A DNA stretch of 64,000 nt from Bradysia coprophila (lineage: Eukaryota; Arthropoda; Insecta; Diptera; Sciaridae), in contig NW_023503555.1 in assembly GCF_014529535.1 (NCBI RefSeq), forward strand, positions 9,161,404 through 9,225,403, in the 5' to 3' direction. Shown here one piece after another: positions 32,515-43,994 of this stretch. The notes beneath the pieces were generated by a model. It saw nothing but the letters and a program-made list of their open reading frames with translations, ran no database searches and had not been told where the DNA came from. The translations under genes and the position numbers were made by a program. The first letter of the stretch is position 1; every line of letters begins with the position of its first letter.

Positions 32515-34378
32515 TTAATTATCTTCAATGAAGATTGGCTGCACACTCCAAGTAGCTCTTGTTTCTCTGTAAAATAAATTCAAATTTTAAATCAATTTCA
32601 ATCTTCCACACTATACCGCCGATTCAAAACTCACACAGCCCTCAAACCGTAGAAATTAACCGGATAGAAATGCTGCATTGTGTAGCTCATGAATGGGAAA
32701 GTGTCGTTACTGTTGAACACCAGAACATTTTGATTCGCCCACGACACGCGGAAATCATTCCATTGATTCTGTTGGATGACATTCGGTGTCGGCACGGTGA
32801 CCACATCTGTCTCGTCATTTATACGAATCACGGACCGTGTATTATTGGCCGAACCAATGAAAATTTCTATCGACGGAGTCCATATGAAGTTGAATGGTGT
32901 CAGTGCGATTTGTACTTCGTTGTCGGATCGAACGCGTAGAACGATTCCGGGTTCGGGTCCTTCGAAAAAGGAATAGACACCGTCGTTTTCGGTTGTGGTT
33001 TCTGGCAGAGAAGATTAAAATTATTTCGATTCCTTTCGCCCGGCTAAAATCTTTCAACTTTACCAACGATGTATCTCATGTTCCGGAAACATCTTTCAAG
33101 CATCGGCAAATACCTATCTCGACTGTTCAAAAAGTTTCCGAAATAATTGCTCGCACACAGATTCCCGTCAAAATAGAGCGTATTAAGGTTCACAGCATCA
33201 TCGATGAATGCTCTATCGATTGCATTCACAATGTTTCCGTCCAAGTCAAACGTTGATAGCGCACTCAAACTTCCGAAACTATTTCTGCGTAACGTTTTGA
33301 TACGGTTCGCCCACAGACCGATGTAAAACAGATTTGGCATTGACTCGAAGAATCCGATTGGAATTTCCTCAATTGCATTGAAATTCAAGTCCAAATATGT
33401 TAAATTCGGCAAATTCAACGAAATGGTGTCCAAGTCACTTATGCGACAATTTTCGAGTGCTAACGATTGAAGACCTGCTAGTCCTCTAAATGCGTTCTCT
33501 TCGATTGTGTCTATCGGATTTCTACTCAAATCAATGTTGACTAACTGGCCAAGGCCTGGGAACGAATCCTCTCGAAGTGAGGTGAAAGCATTCCAATATA
33601 GATCTAGTGTTTGAAGACTCGGTAGACCTGCGAATGTTCCGGGTGGAATTTCAGTGATTTCATTCAATGCCAGACTTATAGCACGCAACCCTTCTATGCC
33701 GGAAAACATATTAGCGGAGAGAGTGATTCTGTTTCCTCCCAAATACAAGTAAGTTAAACGTGAGTTTTCTGTGAACCACTGGTTGTTGACGGTGGTGAGG
33801 TTGGCGCCTCCGATGTATAAATTTTGAAGATTTTCCAGTGGTCGAAATAGACCGGTCGGGATCTCAGTAAAGGCATTGTAGCTCAAAATCAAATCCGTTA
33901 CATTCTGTTGATTTGCAAACACATTTTCGGGTAATGTGGTCAGCAAATTGTCTCCTAAATGGATGTACGAAACTGCTCGGAGATTAGCGAAAGCATTTTC
34001 AGAGATCGAACTGATTCGGTTGTAGGACAAATATAGTCGACCCAATTGTGAGCATCCACTGAACGAATTGTCATCAAGTTCGGTTAGCCTGGCATTGAAA
34101 AAGTCAAACTCAAAGAGATTGGGAAATGTTTCGCAAATAATCTGCGGTACATTTGAACTGATGCCTCTCGCAATGTAAAGTACATCAACGTCTTCATTTG
34201 AGAATCCTTCCAAGTGGATACCACCAATTTCCGTAAAATTGTCAAAGCCATTAGGATTGTCGATTGTCAGTTGGCAGTGGTAGTTTGTCGGACCGAAATT
34301 GTAATAAATGCATGACAACGAAGGTTCTTGTGCCACAGCGACAGTCACCAATGAACAAATCAATAAAAATAATCTCAT
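32515..34378 (-). CDS. Secreted leucine-rich-repeat protein with C-terminal farnesoic-acid-O-methyltransferase-like domain
   Basis: Three minus-strand exons: 33064-34378, 32635-33001 and 32515-32566 (1734 nt, 577 residues), with introns of 62 and 68 nt. I start at ATG 34378, which gives MRLFLLICSLVTVAVA, a clear signal peptide; the frame is open 12 nt further, but that triplet is GTG. Residues of about 60-410 carry roughly 13 leucine-rich repeats of the 24-residue xxLxxLxLxxNxI type, for example LTYLYLGGNRIT and LQTLDLYWNAFTSL. An NLCASNYF...C cap follows. Residues of about 440-570 match the Methyltransf_FA (PF12248) type: VYSFFEGPEPGIVLRVRS, IEIFIGSANNTRSVIR, NDFRVSWA, then FYGLRAVETRATWSV across the last intron. 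In this family the domain is now seen mainly as a beta-rich adhesion or binding module; methyltransferase activity is doubtful. Likely extracellular recognition (immune or gut). Ligand unknown. Confidence 0.88.
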
Positions 34379-34426
34379 CTCGCAATTCACAATTTTTACA
34401 AGTTCACCAAGCGACTAAAATAAGAC

Positions 34427-34460
34427 TGACGAGAATCTCAATTTTTTCGGTTTAAGTATA
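34427..34460 (-). promoter_or_regulatory. Candidate core promoter of the LRR gene
   Basis: On the minus strand CGTCAGTCTT (initiator A at 34427) lies 49 nt upstream of the ATG. A weak TATACT starts 33 nt further up at 34460. The resulting 5' UTR is short. The 18-bp minisatellite begins about 170 bp upstream of this promoter. Confidence 0.5.
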
Positions 34461-34627
34461 ATCTAGCGAGTGGTGGTGTGATAAGATTTCGTGGGAAATC
34501 TTGCAAGATTGTTTTGATTCAAAATTATATAACCCAACAACTTACTACGAAAATATGAATCACAAAAGTCATTATGGCATATTCAGTGCCGGCCTTGCTG
34601 TCTGGGGAGTATCGGGCTTGATCTTCA

Positions 34628-34990
34628 TTTGGAGAAAGGTCTCCATTTGGAGAAAGGTCTCCATTTGGAGAAAGGTCTCCATTTGGAGAAAGGTCTCCAT
34701 TTGGAGAAAGGTCTCCATTTGGAGAAAGGTCTCCATTTGGAGAAAGGTCTCCATTTGGAGAAAGGTATCCATTTGGAGAAAGGTGTACATTCGAAGAAAT
34801 GTCTACGTTCGGAGAAAGGTCTACGTTCGGAGAAAGGTCTACGTTCAGAGAAAGGTCTTCGTTCGGTGAAAGGTCTCCATTCAAATAAAGGTCTCCATTC
34901 GAAGAAATGTTTCCATTCGGAGAAAGGTCTTCATTCGGAGAAAGGTCTTCATTTGGAGAAAGGTCTTCATTCAGAGAAAAGTCTCCCATT
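34628..34990. repeat. 18-bp minisatellite (about 20 copies)
   Basis: The unit is ATTTGGAGAAAGGTCTCC. The first eight copies are identical or nearly so, and later copies drift to GTTCGGAGAAAGGTCTAC and ATTCGAAGAAATGTCTCC. Each unit has a GGAGA/TCTCC stem around AAGG. Because 18 is a multiple of 3 and the unit has few stop triplets, four frames stay open: IWRKVS and HLEKGL on plus, GDLSPN and FLQMET on minus. The open frames are therefore probably by-products. Confidence 0.9.
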
Positions 34991-35492
34991 CGAAGAAGGG
35001 TCCTAAAAGCAGTACTGTGCCATAGTTAAAAAAATTTCTTTGAAGTTCACAGTAAAGGTAACCAGGGTAGGGCTTTTCAAAAAAATTCTAAATTCGACAA
35101 AATGTCAAGTGAATCTGAACGTTTGTTTAAGAGGGACACGCCGCCCAGCAAGGTCAGTTCGGGTCTGTTTTGTATTTCACAAGACATAATATTTGATATG
35201 ACATCCTCAGAAATTATTCTTATCAATTTGTTGACGATCAAGTGGATGGGCTAAGTGCCACGATGAATAACAATAAAATTATGAAAATTGATCATTATCG
35301 AGCGTTAATTGTAAACCGAACAAATCACTGATTACTGCTAATGAGTATCTGAAGTTATAAAATTGAAAATATGGCACGTACGGCCTAAAATAAAATTGAG
35401 TCGATAGTTGCACTGTTTCAGTTACAAATGCAAAAAAAGAGAATTCGAAGTTGGGGTTTCAAGAATATTTTCCAACTCACATTGACGTCTTA
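34991..35492. other. Intergenic DNA, no gene recognised
   Basis: Nothing seen beyond AT-rich sequence. Confidence 0.4.
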
Positions 35493-35494
35493 TA

Positions 35495-35654
35495 GAGTGT
35501 TCTAGTTCGAATTTCGAACACCTTAAAAAAATGGGTACGCAGCTGTCAATTACTTCAAGAAAAATTTTGCTTTGTCCGTTGTGGTTTTGTTTTTGACAGC
35601 TGCGTACCCGCGGCATCTATTTTTTAAAGCTATTCGAAACTCGAAAGAACACTC
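35495..35654. mobile_element. 160-bp MITE with TA target duplication
   Basis: GAGTGTTCTAGTTCG and CGAAAGAACACTC are inverted ends flanked by TA at 35493-35494 and 35655-35656. Inner blocks GGGTACGCAGCTGTCAA/TTGACAGCTGCGTACCC also pair. TA duplication fits a Tc1/mariner-type non-autonomous element. Confidence 0.75.
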
Positions 35655-35659
35655 TATTA

Positions 35660-35985
35660 AACATCGATCGATATATTTTGCATTCACACATGTAATTTAT
35701 CAGAGTTTTCCATGGCTGTTCACCGATTAGTGATTGACGATGCTTGTTTAAGGCACTTGGTCAATTAATATTTTCCGACTTAATCAATAAATCTGTTACT
35801 TCTTTTGTTTAAAAAAAGTGAATGCTAAATCTTTTACTTCATTTGTTGTAACAGTACATTTGACTATAAATTTTTACTTCATTTGTTGTAACAGTACATT
35901 TGACTATAAATGAGAAATATGAGCATAATTAATCGCATATTTTGTTGTCGTTGCTTGTCAATAGCAAATGATTAGCTTTTTTAGA
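35660..35985. repeat. Dispersed repeat shared with 41930-42510
   Basis: Shared blocks in the same order are ATCGATCGATA, TAATTTATCAGAGTTTT, GATGCTTGTTTAAG, TTACTTCTTTTGTTTAAA, AAATCTTTTACTTC and AATCGCATATTTTGTTGT. The right half resembles Family A (block TCAATAGCAAATGATTAGCT). It includes a 40-bp tandem duplication around TTTACTTCATTTGTTGTAAC at 35833-35912. Confidence 0.65.
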
Positions 35986-38385
35986 ATGCAAGGTTTATTT
36001 CACACTGAAATAAGTATTTTGGCTTAAAAAAACGAAGAACCTTATACCACTTATCCCTTTTTGAATGATTGAGATGACTTGAAATGTGTCGCAAGGTCCC
36101 ATGGTTTATGCAATTATAAGATCAATGATGTGACAAATTGGTTGAATTGTTCGATCTGAGTCTTTCAATGAACCCATAGTCATCCAGCTACATATATGGT
36201 TTGGAAAAAATTCATGAGACCGGTTTTGGTACCGAATCCTATTTAGGCATAATAATAGAATCTTGGTAAAAGTTGGGTGTGGATTTTCATTCCCCCTAAC
36301 ATTCAGTACGAAACGAGTGTCCATTTTACGTCAATTAAAATGTATGAGAGTAAAGGAGATATATTCTTTCCCGTCTAACCAACGCACTCTATAACATTTT
36401 GAAACAAATTTGTTTGTGGCGGCTACGAGATTAACCTTATGATTTTCATTCTCAGTCGATTAAAGCCAAAATTAAAGCCGTGTGAGAGACAAAATTGTTT
36501 TTTTTTTCAATTTTGGCTTTGTTTACTTGACAGTTCGCTCTATCCGAGGCTCTCTCACGGGTCTCGCATGGAGTACTTTTTGTTGAGTGTAAAACATACT
36601 TAACAAATGTACGGACGTTTTCAAAATATCATAGTGAACCTAGCGTTACGAACATTTAAGGTTATTTTCTTTCATAAGTCCCTGACTTTCAGTCAAGAGA
36701 ATAATTTAAAGTAGAGAAAAAGATCTCTGAATCTTATCTCTGGAATATTTCAGTTTCAGCCCAATCGTTGTATTGAGGAATTAGGTCACAACAAATTTTC
36801 AGAATCCTCTCGAATTATTTCTCTTTAAAATCTACCGCAAATTTTACTGTCTAATCCGATGTATTTATAAAACGTAGGCCTTCATTCGGTAACCTGTTAA
36901 AGGAAAAACCATAATCCACACTAAACCCACAAAACAAATAAACCCCTCCGATTGTCTTTCAATTCCATTCCACTTTTCGAATTAATTTTTTATTATTTGT
37001 TAACTGAGATTATTGACTCTATCTCTATATACACACACTATACCATTTATACCAATCGAACCAATAAAACCAACAATGGTCTGTAAAGCAATGATTGCCA
37101 ATGTTCTATATATTTCGCAGTCGATAAAAACCAAAAACTTTTTTCCCGCTTATAAGCCGAGAGACCGAAGAACCCAGCCAGACAATAAATTTGTTACAAA
37201 TATGAACTCTGTGTGGAATAAATAATTTACTCTTAATCTTCAATCCAGAACACAAATAGATGTGCGGATTAGATACGCATCACTTAATGTGGCGCTGGAT
37301 GGTGAAATTCTTACTCTCTTTCACTCTCCCCTCCTTTTAAGTGAAAATCTTGTCTTGATATAATTCACTTACCACCATGAAAAACGATATTGAAAAAGGG
37401 GGGAACAAAATGGTTCACTTTTGTTCGAGATTGAATTCTGTTGTTATTGTGGAGTGCTCTCTATTAGATGAACATAATAAATTGATTTATTGTGGGCCTA
37501 AACGACTGAACAATGCAACAACAACACAAACAACAAGAATAACAAAAAAAACTAATTTGTTTTTGAATTCATTGTTACCGGATTATTTGATTGGCACCCT
37601 TTACACGCACATTTAACGACATTTTAAACAATGATTTATGGTTCACTTGTAAATCGGTCTGTAAGATGCTTTTTTAAAACGTGTCAATCAATTTATTTTT
37701 CCGTTTTTTTTTTCGCTCTATCCTTTGTTGAATTGACTGATACGATTAGTGATGGTGTTGATCATCGAAATTATATTAATGATACACGCAAAAACAACTT
37801 GCATTGAATTGATTCGGCCAATTTTCCGATGATAAAGGTTGTGATAAAGGTTTTTTTTGGGGCCAGCCTTCAGTAGGAAACTATGGGCATTAGTAAGGCA
37901 TGGGAAAGTAGCAGCGGGAGAACAAATCGGTTCTACTTGTTGCACTGGTGGACTTAACGAAAACTCTTCGATTTTTGAAATCGAACACACTGGGAGGTGT
38001 CTCAACATGTTATTGATATTGAAGAAATTTGGTGGAAGGAAAATTTGGAGCTAAAAATAGCGAAATTCCATTATAGAATTATAAGAATCTGAAAAATATT
38101 TTGCGTAAGGGGTGGGGGAGTGAATTTTGATATTTGCGATTGTTTATGTTGTTATCAAAGACGAAATGAATTTAAACTTTTGCAGACAACTAAATGAAAC
38201 CTGTCTGCATTCTCAAATCAACAATAAATTAAGAAGAAAATTCTACAAAAGAAGTACTTGACTTGGTCATCCTGACGATATAATTGCAAACGTGAGTCCA
38301 TGAATTTCTTGTCGAAATGTTTACTATCAGTAGAGATGAAAGAATTTTATTATTTAACTAGTGGAGCACCCAGAGCATCAGCTTT
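35986..38385. other. Intergenic DNA; small fold-back near 36.5 kb
   Basis: A short imperfect palindrome at about 36455-36565 has AGCCAAAATT/AATTTTGGCT and GTGAGAGA/TCTCTCAC arms. Short open frames have no domain signature. No gene was recognised. Confidence 0.45.
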
Positions 38386-38391
38386 GCTTTA

Positions 38392-38780
38392 TGAGGAATC
38401 TACAAATGGCTATATTATTGCCTACATTTGGGGGAAAATTATTATTATTTTGATGATAATTTTAGGCTCGTATCCTTTTTGGAAAAAGCACGACCATCGT
38501 TTGGTGTTAAAATGTGTCAGCTTTCAGCAAAAATTGAAATGTTTGTGGTGATGTAACCTAGCTCCGAGAAAATATGTGTCAATTTTCATGAAATATAGAG
38601 TTTTCTCAGACTGAGGTTGCATCAGCACAAACATTTAAATTTTTACTGAAAGCTGACTCATTTTAACACCAAACTATGTTCGTACTTTTTCCAAAAAAGA
38701 TGCGAGTCCAAAATTTTCATCAAAATAATAATAATTTTCACCCCAAATGTAGGCAACAATTTAGCCATGTGTTGATTCCC
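38392..38780. mobile_element. 389-bp palindromic element, relative of the 8.2-kb palindrome
   Basis: The arms mirror around about 38586 (GAGAAAA 38566-38572 against TTTTCTC 38601-38607). The right outer flank is TTAA (38781-38784); the left is TTTA. The arms carry TTGCCTACATTTGGGG, AATTATTATTATTTTGATGA and GTCAGCTTTCA. Position-matched motifs (AAATTGTWGCCTACATTT, TGTCAGCTTT) tie it to 8186-8583, although the rest has diverged. No coding capacity. Confidence 0.75.
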
Positions 38781-38784
38781 TTAA

Positions 38785-39880
38785 CAATGAAATATTTTAA
38801 TACGTCTCTAGTGCTTTTCGTCTGGCGCCCAGACTCTAAGCCCCTAACAAACAAACTAAAAAAAAAACTTCATGTAAAAGGAAGAATATGACTTCCTGTT
38901 GCATTCCGTATAACTACTTGAGGAAAATACTGTCGATATAATGCTAATAACCGCGAATCGCTCATGTTGGAATTTCCTACTTTCTTCCAGAGGTGCACAC
39001 ATATCGTTTTTCATTTGTACAAAATGTGATTAACCGTTTCTCTACACGATACAAAAACATCGATTTGTTACACAATTTTTCAAAATAAAAACAAAGGTGA
39101 CCGTTTGGATAAGAAAATTTCATTTTTCTCCCATCCTGTCAAAAAAAGTGGCGAGAAAAGAGTAATTTTCTACCTCGAACTGTCATCAAGCGAGGCGCCA
39201 ACAAAGAGTCATTTTCTCATGGCTCAAGGTAAATCGCATGTGAAAAATCTATTATAGCGACCACTGGTCTATGATTTTGATTGTAAAGCTTCGGTCTCTA
39301 AGTACTAAGTAGCAATAATATCAGCTGTTTTTCAACAGGTCCACTTATACAACCTCAATATCTTATTACTGTTTAACACTTTATCAGTACCATACGCGCG
39401 CTAGTCATGCGCTCTTATAAATAACTCTTCTTATAAACACGAATAAGACAGTGAGGTTGCATATAGGTGAACCAGCTGAAAAACGGCTAAAGGCAATTCC
39501 GTTAATAATTTGGTTTTGGTTAACTGTATTTAGTTGTGGGGATGAATTTCATAGCAGCTTCCAAGAATGTCCGATTTTCCATCAGTTGATGGTAATAGAT
39601 CTGAAAAAACTAAAATCGCTTGTTCGAAAGTAAAGTTTTTCGCTGTTTTGTGTAAGGGGCTAGCGGAAGCAACTGAGGATGGTCAGTCCACTCTGAAATA
39701 AGATTGCCGCTAGCTCTCGAGGTCTTTGTTACCACTTTACGTGATGTACGGGCAAGGAAAGAGCTAAAGCTCTGTTTGTCGTCCAAAGAAACTTTTGTTT
39801 AAGAGTCCGGAGAAGCTTTTATTTCAAAGTCAGAGGTGAAGGTGTGAGGAGGAGTTCGAATTTTTGGAAATCCCGAGAGT
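38785..39880. other. Intergenic DNA, no gene recognised
   Basis: No exon or element could be supported. Confidence 0.4.
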
Positions 39881-39884
39881 GGTT

Positions 39885-40015
39885 GTGGAAATTTTTTTAC
39901 AAATTTTTCTTTCTTTTTCCAAAAACATTGTTTGGGAAAATTATCAGTAAAAGCGGGAAAATGTGGGAAAAATTCCTATAAAATTCGAAGACGTTTTCCA
40001 TAAAAAAAGGTCTCT
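39885..40015. repeat. TTTTCC/GGAAAA fold-back, copy 1
   Basis: Pyrimidine-rich TTTTTCTTTCTTTTTCC on the left is followed by purine-rich GGGAAAATGTGGGAAAAATT on the right, then GTTTTCCATAAAAAAAGG. It is one of a family of low-complexity fold-backs; others are near 42.1, 49.2, 53.9, 58.0, 59.9 and 61.6 kb. Confidence 0.5.
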
Positions 40016-41455
40016 GCATGTAAGTAACACTCATTTTAATCCATAACAGATTGCTTCAACAGAAGTGTATCGTTAATTTAGGACAAATCAATGATCTGTT
40101 TGACAAACATTGGATTTAGAGGTTGACTGAATTGTAAACGGAACACGAGTTAATGAGTATAGCGCAAATGACGAGTAAATACGCGGGTATGCTGGGTATT
40201 TTGCGTAAATATACTGCCGTTTAAACAAATTTTAGCAATCGTTTCGGTTGCATATTAGCTTTTTGAATTGAAAATTTTTGGGAACGTGATGTCCATTCCA
40301 ACTATTTTATACAATTGTAAAATTTTCTAAATTATTTTCACAGAAGACAATTAACCAAATAAATGTCAGTAAATATTAGCCCCGCTGCCGGATTCATGCG
40401 ATAGCAACGAAAGCTAAAAAAATGTGTCGCATTGATCGATCCTTTCAAATTAATATCTGAAGCATATACCCAAACAAAGTTATTACGAAAGCCCCTAATT
40501 GCGACGGTGCTCTTTGATATTTATTTCACCCATTTCGACAATATATATAACGTCCCATTAGGTAAAGTTCCATATCCGAAATGATATCATTAAGCGAGAA
40601 AGTAACGTCGTCATATCATTACTACTGAACTATAAATCTGATGCGTGTAAATGGACACAAAACAGCCAACATGAAACGATTCCACGATTTTTTTACTTTC
40701 TATTATTGTCTGTCTTTTCGGACTAAAGCCATATAGATGACTGCTTGTTTTAGACGTATCATTAGTAGGTCGATACCAGGGTAATACAAGAGGTATGGTA
40801 TATGTCGGATATGTATCGTCTATATACGTACACACAAACGATTTATGTTTGATTTTTGTGTCGATCTATACCTCGTTATGTATGTGGTCATTAGATGTAT
40901 TTATGGAGAACGTGGATAACTTTTAAGCAATGATAAGGGAATTTATGGAGTTAACCAGCAATAATAAATTTGTCGGAAAATCGTTCAAGAAATTCGAAAT
41001 TTTTTCTTTCTTCGCTACAGCAACGAAAGAAAAAATAAAGTTGTCTGGAAACAACTCAGTGAGAATGACACATAAATAAGTTTTAGGAGAACAAAGACGA
41101 ACAAAAAAAGGAAACTTTTCCGATTCTTTTTTCGTCCCTCTCGTCTATGCGCCCATTTTACTTGGAAATTAATCGAGCCGATAAAATAAAGGATTTTATA
41201 GCCTCTCTGTGTAAACAATACTTAATAATAAGAACAGAGGGCCAGACAGAAAATAAATCTCCCACGAGGAGGCCCCCATACGAATGGCCCGAAAATTCAC
41301 CCGTCCCACACACTTTTCCAAGCCACATATATGCTGTGCGACCAATGAATGGTAACAAAATCAATAAAACTCGCTTTAATTGATTTACCATCAATTAGAC
41401 CGGGTAATGGTCATTTCTTCTTCTTTCTTTTTGTACTGCGGAACAATGAAAAGAT
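40016..41455. other. Intergenic DNA, no gene recognised
   Basis: Nothing supported except AT-rich sequence. Confidence 0.4.
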
Positions 41456-41485
41456 ATAGCGAGCGAGAGAGAGAGAGAGAGAGGG
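41456..41485. repeat. (GA)n microsatellite
   Basis: A run of GAGCGAGAGAGAGAGAGA ending in GGGGG. A second (GA)n run lies near 62797-62818. Confidence 0.8.
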
Positions 41486-41929
41486 GGAAAAATCGCTTGG
41501 GGATGAAAGAGGTGATTTTTGTATTAAGTATCCACACGTGATATGAAAGTAAATATACAAAACAAATGGTTCTTTCCTCGGCCGAATGTTATTTTTTTGC
41601 TTCTTCAGTCCCTGCACACAATGTAATCCAACGACAGAGGGCCGTACACAGCATATAATAGCGTGAAAATGTTATACAGTGTGGTCGTTGTTGTTGCACT
41701 GGTTTTCCTTTTCGTTTTATTGGACAATAGTTGAATTTATGCGACAATTTAATAGATTTATGTAACCAATTTGAGAATGCGATGGTGTTGAAAGTTTTTG
41801 AAACAGAGGCGCTAGTTTAAGTAATGTTCAACGGTGTACACCAATTCACCACAACGGGTATGAAGTTGTCGCTGTTTTTTTCCTCGGTTCTGCTGCAGTT
41901 TTATTGTTTCGCGCACGCTGTGCTGTTTT

Positions 41930-42510
41930 ATACGATATATTGGCGATCGATCGATAGATTTAGCATTCAAACGTTTAATTTATCAGAGTTTTTCTTGTCG
42001 ATTACTTGTCGTTAAAATTGTCAACTATATTATAATTGAACTGCTGTACCACACATCTTTATCAATATTTTCATGAATTTTTGTAGATTTTCTCATATTT
42101 TCAATAATTTTCCCAAAAACTTTGGAAATTTTTTAAAAAATGCGGAAAAATTCAGGAAACTAGGGGAATTGTTTTCCAAAAAATTGTCCCTGATAGTGAT
42201 GCTTGTTTAAGACTCTTTGCCCCGTTAGCATTTTCGTCACTACGATAGTATCGCAACTTAATCTATAGCTCTGCTACTTCTTTTGTTTAAACCTAGTGTT
42301 CACAGTGAACGCCAAATCTTTTACTTCGTTTGTTTTAACTTTTAATACAGTCTTTGACATTTCAAATGTCTCACTGTCAAATTTTTCTGAGAGTTTCATT
42401 GTATCATTGCGAATTCACAATGGCATTCTTTGAAAAAATGAGAAATTTAATAAGATCTCATCGCATATTTTGTTGTTGTTACTTGTCCATAACAAATGAC
42501 TAGCTGTATA
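41930..42510. repeat. Dispersed repeat, second copy, interrupted by a TTTTCC fold-back
   Basis: Shares the block order of 35660-35985 (ATCGATCGATAGATT, TTTATCAGAGTTTTT, GATGCTTGTTTAAG, TTACTTCTTTTGTTTAAA, AAATCTTTTACTTC). About 120 bp of TTTTCC/GGAAAA fold-back at 42070-42190 separates the first and second blocks. The right end is TAACAAATGACTAGCTG, the Family A-like terminus. Confidence 0.65.
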
Positions 42511-43870
42511 CTTCCCGTGTGTACGTGTTGCTTCCCTTACACTTGAGTATTCGTTGAACTGACTGGTTTTCGCGGTTAAAAAGATATAAAGTATGAAAGG
42601 TATTAATCATATTATAAATTAGGGAAAAAACGTTTATAGAAATCAGTCTAGTACATTGGGAGATATGGACATCGAAGTGAGATCAAGTCTAGATACTCGG
42701 CCGGTGAAAATGATGATGTTACAGAATATTACATAACTAGATGTTAATTTGTTTTTTGTTTTTTGCAAATGTGAAGGTTGTGGAAAGAGCCGAAGTAGAG
42801 TCAAGCATTTACACAAGCCAAAGTAATAATTTGTAAAGTGTAGTGCTGCACTAGCTACATAAAGCCCTTCAGACATTGTTTGTAAAAAAAATTAGTGAAA
42901 AATCCTTCGTTGCACATCATTCATACAAAAATCAAATACCAATTCGAGCACTGCCATCATAGGGCCACTTTGGGTCTCATCAAATGCATTTTATGCAACT
43001 CAGCATCATAATGTTCGAAAACTGCGAATTTTAGAATCGCCAGCAATACTAAGAACAATCTGAAACCGTTTTTGTATAAATTCTGTGAAAAATTAAAAAA
43101 ATATGGTTTTTCTTGTACCATTTTCTACACACTAGATGGTCATCGAATCTGCAACCCGGTGAATCTTTACGTCGAGTCTATATTCGTTTGAAAGCTCTTG
43201 AAATTCCCTTTAAAATAGCCTACGACACGACTATATTCCTTTCCAGTCACATATTTTAGAAAGCTTTAAATCCAAAAAAAAAAACTGAAAAAGTCATGGT
43301 CTGGAGCACTTTTTGTAACTGTTCTACGGTGACTCAATTTTTTTTAAATTTTAAAGTATGCCCAATTGAAGCCACGGTCTCTACGATTAATTATCATATA
43401 CACTTAAGATATATTTTTCCGCACAGCCGGCAGAACTAATCTCACTATGGCTTTGGGACCAAAAAAGTCGGTTTTCAGAGGTGCGCATGGGAGCTTCGAA
43501 CTTCAAAATTTTTTTTTTAGTATTTTTGTGTTCAGTGGACCATTCTGCATCGAACCTACTTGCAGGCCTTAAAAAATTAAAAAAAAGGTTGGAAAACGCT
43601 ACACCCTATTTTAGATGCCTCTGTTGCATAAATCGTTGTATGAATTTCAATATGCAAAGTAATTCATTAGGCTCACGGACTGTATTACGATGCACGACCT
43701 ACAGCATTGTGTCATAATTACACGTCTAGATAAAGTACTTTATCTACTGTAAGTTGAAAAAATTCATAATTTTCAGCATGAATCTAGTTAGCAAAGACAG
43801 TCAATTTACACACTAAAATTTCCGTGCGCATAAGTTTATATATTTAGTTATATGCTTTATGCATATAACC
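42511..43870. other. Intergenic DNA, no gene recognised
   Basis: Short open frames only; no splice-linked homology seen. Confidence 0.4.
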
Positions 43871-43873
43871 AAC

Positions 43874-43961
43874 ATCCGCCAAAAAAACTCTAAAGGGTGA
43901 AATTGTAACGCAAGTCCCTGTTTCTACTTACACTTTCACCCTTTAGGGTTTTTTGGCGGAT
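43874..43961. repeat. 88-bp inverted repeat
   Basis: ATCCGCCAAAAAAACTCTAA and GGGTGAAATTGTAA are mirrored by TTACACTTTCACCC and TTTAGGGTTTTTTGGCGGAT. Probably a very small MITE; no clear target duplication. Confidence 0.7.
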
Positions 43962-43994
43962 ATCAGTTCTTTTGGAAGTTTATAGGTAAGGGTC

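Noticed and set aside
34525..34989. 154-codon minus-strand frame with GDLSPN repeats next to the LRR gene
   Set aside because: It is one of four frames kept open by the 18-bp minisatellite, has no signal peptide or domain, and ends just beyond the array.
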